In this document: positions 62,252 to 64,000 of the stretch, piece after piece
Layout: each line of letters begins with the position of its first letter
Position numbering within the stretch: the stretch's first letter is position 1
Notes under the pieces: generated by a model
The model's input: only the letters and a program-made list of their open reading frames with translations
Databases searched by the model: none
What the model was told of the DNA's origin: nothing
Made by a program: the position numbers and the translations under genes
Assembly (NCBI RefSeq): GCF_028473145.1
Contig: NZ_CP092370.1
Coordinates: forward strand, 868,001-932,000
Source: Flavobacterium sp. CBA20B-1
GTDB lineage: Bacteria > Bacteroidota > Bacteroidia > Flavobacteriales > Flavobacteriaceae
Length of the DNA stretch: 64,000 nucleotides
Reading direction: 5' to 3'

Positions 62252-63052
62252 TTATGCGATACGGTTTTGTAAGGCTTTAAAATATTGAAAAGCTTTAAAC
62301 AAACGTGTGCCATACCAGGAAAACATTTCACCATCAACGAATATGGTTTTTGCGTGATGTGTGGCTCTTCCAATTTCAAATGCATGCTCTTCTTTAAAAG
62401 GGTAAGGTTCTGAGGAAAGCAAAACCAATTCTGGATCGCCTTGAATACGCATTTTTCTTATTTCTACTTCAGGGTATCGCCCCTCAAATTGTTCATAAAT
62501 ATTTTCAAATTTGTTAAGTTTCAGCATTTCGTTTATAAATGTTTCGCTTCCTGCCGCCATATAAGGTTCGCGCCAAATTAAATACGCCGCTTTTTGCCCG
62601 TTTTTTTCCTCCATAAAATGCACAAAATCATCATGGGCAAACTGTATTTTTTCTATCCACTTTTTGGCATCGGTAGTTCGTTTAAAAAGTTGTCCAAAAT
62701 CGTTAATTGTTTTCAATGTATCATCAACTGTTACAATATCGGTTACAAAAACAGGGCAAATTTCTTTTAAGCTATTTACTATTTCCAATGTATTTTCTTC
62801 TTTATTGGCAATGATTACATCAGGATTTAGTGCTTTTATTTTTTCGATATGTACTTTTTTTGTTCCGCCCACATTTATTTTTACCGATTTTAAATGATAT
62901 GGGTGCACACAGAACTTCGTTATTCCAATAATTTGGTCTTCTAAACCCAATTCATACAAGGTTTCGGTGATTGATGGCACTAATGAAATGATTCGTTTTG
63001 GAGTTTCTTCAAAGTGGTGAATGGTTCCTAAATCGTCGGTTATTGTAATCAT
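62252..63052 (-). CDS. BtuF-like metal-chelate/cobalamin binding protein without signal peptide
   Basis: 266 residues of the helical-backbone metal receptor family (TIHHFEETPKRIISLVPSIT, LYELGLEDQIIGITKFCVHP, IKALNPDVIIANKEENTLEI, YLIWREPYMAAGSETFINEM). Members normally bind cobalamin or siderophores in the periplasm, but this protein begins MITITDDLGTIHHF with no export signal. It lies one base after pyrF. It may act inside the cell or be exported by another route. The cobalamin link with mutAB and the adenosyltransferase is inference. Confidence 0.85.
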   Translation of the reverse strand: MITITDDLGTIHHFEETPKRIISLVPSITETLYELGLEDQIIGITKFCVHPYHLKSVKINVGGTKKVHIEKIKALNPDVIIANKEENTLEIVNSLKEICPVFVTDIVTVDDTLKTINDFGQLFKRTTDAKKWIEKIQFAHDDFVHFMEEKNGQKAAYLIWREPYMAAGSETFINEMLKLNKFENIYEQFEGRYPEVEIRKMRIQGDPELVLLSSEPYPFKEEHAFEIGRATHHAKTIFVDGEMFSWYGTRLFKAFQYFKALQNRIA

Positions 63053-63053
63053 T

Positions 63054-63872
63054 TTAGTTTTGTTCTAAAATTATTTCCATGGCTTTTTGCAATTTCAATG
63101 CTTCGGTTCGGGCTGCTTCGGCAAAATCTTGTTGATTTGATGCATAAATGATTCCGCGCGATGAATTGATTAACAAACCAACTTGTTTGTTCATTCCAAA
63201 TTTGCACACATCTACTAAACTTCCGCCTTGTGCACCTACTCCGGGAACCAATAAAAATGAATCGGGAACAATGTTACGGATTTCCTTAAAATATTCTGCT
63301 TTGGTAGCGCCCACAACATACATTAAATTTTCGCTGTTTTTATAGTTTTTGGATGTTTCTAATATGGTTTGATACAATGGTTTCTCGTTTATTTCTTTGG
63401 TTTGGAAATCAAATGCACCTTCGTTCGATGTTAATGCCAGCAAAATGGTATGTTTGTTTTCAAATGCCAAAAAAGGCTCTACGGAATCTTTGCCCATGTA
63501 GGGAGCAACGGTAACTGAATCGAAGTTTAAGTCTTCTAGAAATGCTTTGGCATACATGGTGGAAGTGTTGCCAATATCGCCACGTTTTGCATCGGCTATG
63601 GTGAAAATATCTGGATAGTTTTCGTTGATGTAGTTGATTGTTTTTTCTAACGATTGCCAACCTTTTAATCCGTAGGCTTCATAGAAAGCGGTGTTGGGTT
63701 TATAGGATACACACAAATCATGGGTGGCATCGATGATGGCTTTGTTGAATTCGAAAATGGGATCGTCGGTGGCTAATAAATGATGTGGAATTTTGGTTAA
63801 ATCTACATCTAAACCAATACAAAGGAATGACTTTTTTTGCTGAATTTGCTCGTAAAGTTGTTTTGTTGTCAT
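63054..63872 (-). CDS. pyrF: orotidine 5'-phosphate decarboxylase (type 2)
   Basis: 272 residues of the longer, mycobacterial-type OMP decarboxylase group. Start [20 protein letters not shown], catalytic motif [19 protein letters not shown] (D-x-K-R-x-D), [18 protein letters not shown] and [20 protein letters not shown]. It makes UMP in de novo pyrimidine synthesis, which complements udk salvage at 27017. The BtuF-like gene follows in the same transcript. Confidence 0.96.
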   Translation of the reverse strand: MTTKQLYEQIQQKKSFLCIGLDVDLTKIPHHLLATDDPIFEFNKAIIDATHDLCVSYKPNTAFYEAYGLKGWQSLEKTINYINENYPDIFTIADAKRGDIGNTSTMYAKAFLEDLNFDSVTVAPYMGKDSVEPFLAFENKHTILLALTSNEGAFDFQTKEINEKPLYQTILETSKNYKNSENLMYVVGATKAEYFKEIRNIVPDSFLLVPGVGAQGGSLVDVCKFGMNKQVGLLINSSRGIIYASNQQDFAEAARTEALKLQKAMEIILEQN

Positions 63873-63910
63873 TTTATTGAAACTTTAAAAATAGGCAAAA
63901 TGTTTGGTTT

Positions 63911-63974
63911 TAGCCCCGATTGAGTGGATTAGCCTTTGTGGAACAAAGCTATGAACGAAAGCGGGACGATGTGA
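63911..63974. repeat. structured intergenic repeat element
   Basis: TAGCCCCG (63911-63918) is partly complementary to GCGGGAC (63961-63967), and AGCCTTTG pairs with CAAAGCT inside (63931-63950), giving a nested hairpin. The wording TAGCCCCGATTG...GAAAGCGGGACGA resembles an intergenic element I have seen repeatedly in Flavobacteria (from memory). Its function is unknown; only one copy is in this window. Confidence 0.5.
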
Positions 63975-64000
63975 AAAAAAATGCCTAATGTTTATGCTTT

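Overview
The window looks like the chromosome of a member of the Flavobacteriaceae (Bacteroidota; Flavobacterium/Myroides-like). The evidence is an AT-rich sequence; repeated TAnnTTTG -7 promoter boxes of the Bacteroidota type; type IX secretion parts (a PorT-like protein and a cargo protein with a C-terminal sorting domain); TamL; split methylmalonyl-CoA mutase; zinc-ribbon-less AccD; a Rho factor with a long Asn/Gln/Lys-rich insert; and the parA-parB-DUF5683-dapB-lepB-wbqC block. Family calls come from reading the protein sequences; no database search was run.

Layout. 1-4870: accessory island with an IS1182-like transposase, a possible 28-residue membrane peptide, a secreted protein and three tandem paralogous exported proteins, the first split by an in-frame TGA. 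The island abuts a DUF4184 gene that has lost its 5' end. 5600-14050: core genes rplS, murQ plus three small genes, a TrmH-type methyltransferase divergent from tamL, fbaA and accD. 14200-15200: a Leu-Gly-Leu-Gly-Leu tRNA array and rnpB on the opposite strand. 15473-18190: wreck of a TetR / AarF-kinase / photolyase operon. 18290-26645: a reactive-sulfur locus (two YeeE/PmpA-PmpB-like transporter genes, a Crp/Fnr regulator, a TSUP exporter, a persulfide dioxygenase-rhodanese fusion, a cysteine-rich membrane protein, a rhodanese, a DUF6132 protein and a thioredoxin), interrupted at 20368-23063 by small accessory genes including a CFI-box protein and a long structured hairpin element. 27017-32817: udk, a divIC-like gene, mutA and mutB, with a toxin-antitoxin pair and a HEPN-like gene between the mutase subunits. 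32866-37470: rhodanese-like protein, rho, DUF4293, lipocalin, DUF202 and FKBP genes. 37617-37788: two tRNA-Arg genes. 38027-39382: RCC1-repeat type IX secretion cargo flanked by a direct repeat. 39575-56225: mostly core genes (cobalamin adenosyltransferase, secA, gcvT, copper ATPase, porT, menG, GH3-like ligase) and several exported proteins. 56225-61002: the lepB-to-parA block. 61235-64000: PAP2 phosphatase, BtuF-like protein, pyrF and a hairpin repeat.

The strongest system-level signal is a putative sulfur-stress regulon. Three transcription units carry the same palindrome, GTAAC-N4-GTTAC, with its centre exactly 29.5 bp upstream of a -7-like box. That places the centre near -41.5, the usual position for class II activation by Crp/Fnr proteins. 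A Crp/Fnr regulator with three clustered cysteines is encoded in the same locus and is the obvious candidate to bind it. The genes it would control import thiosulfate or persulfide sulfur, oxidise persulfides, move sulfane sulfur and export sulfite.

A second theme is cobalamin use: the two methylmalonyl-CoA mutase subunits, a PduO-type adenosyltransferase and a BtuF-like binding protein without a signal peptide all lie in this window.
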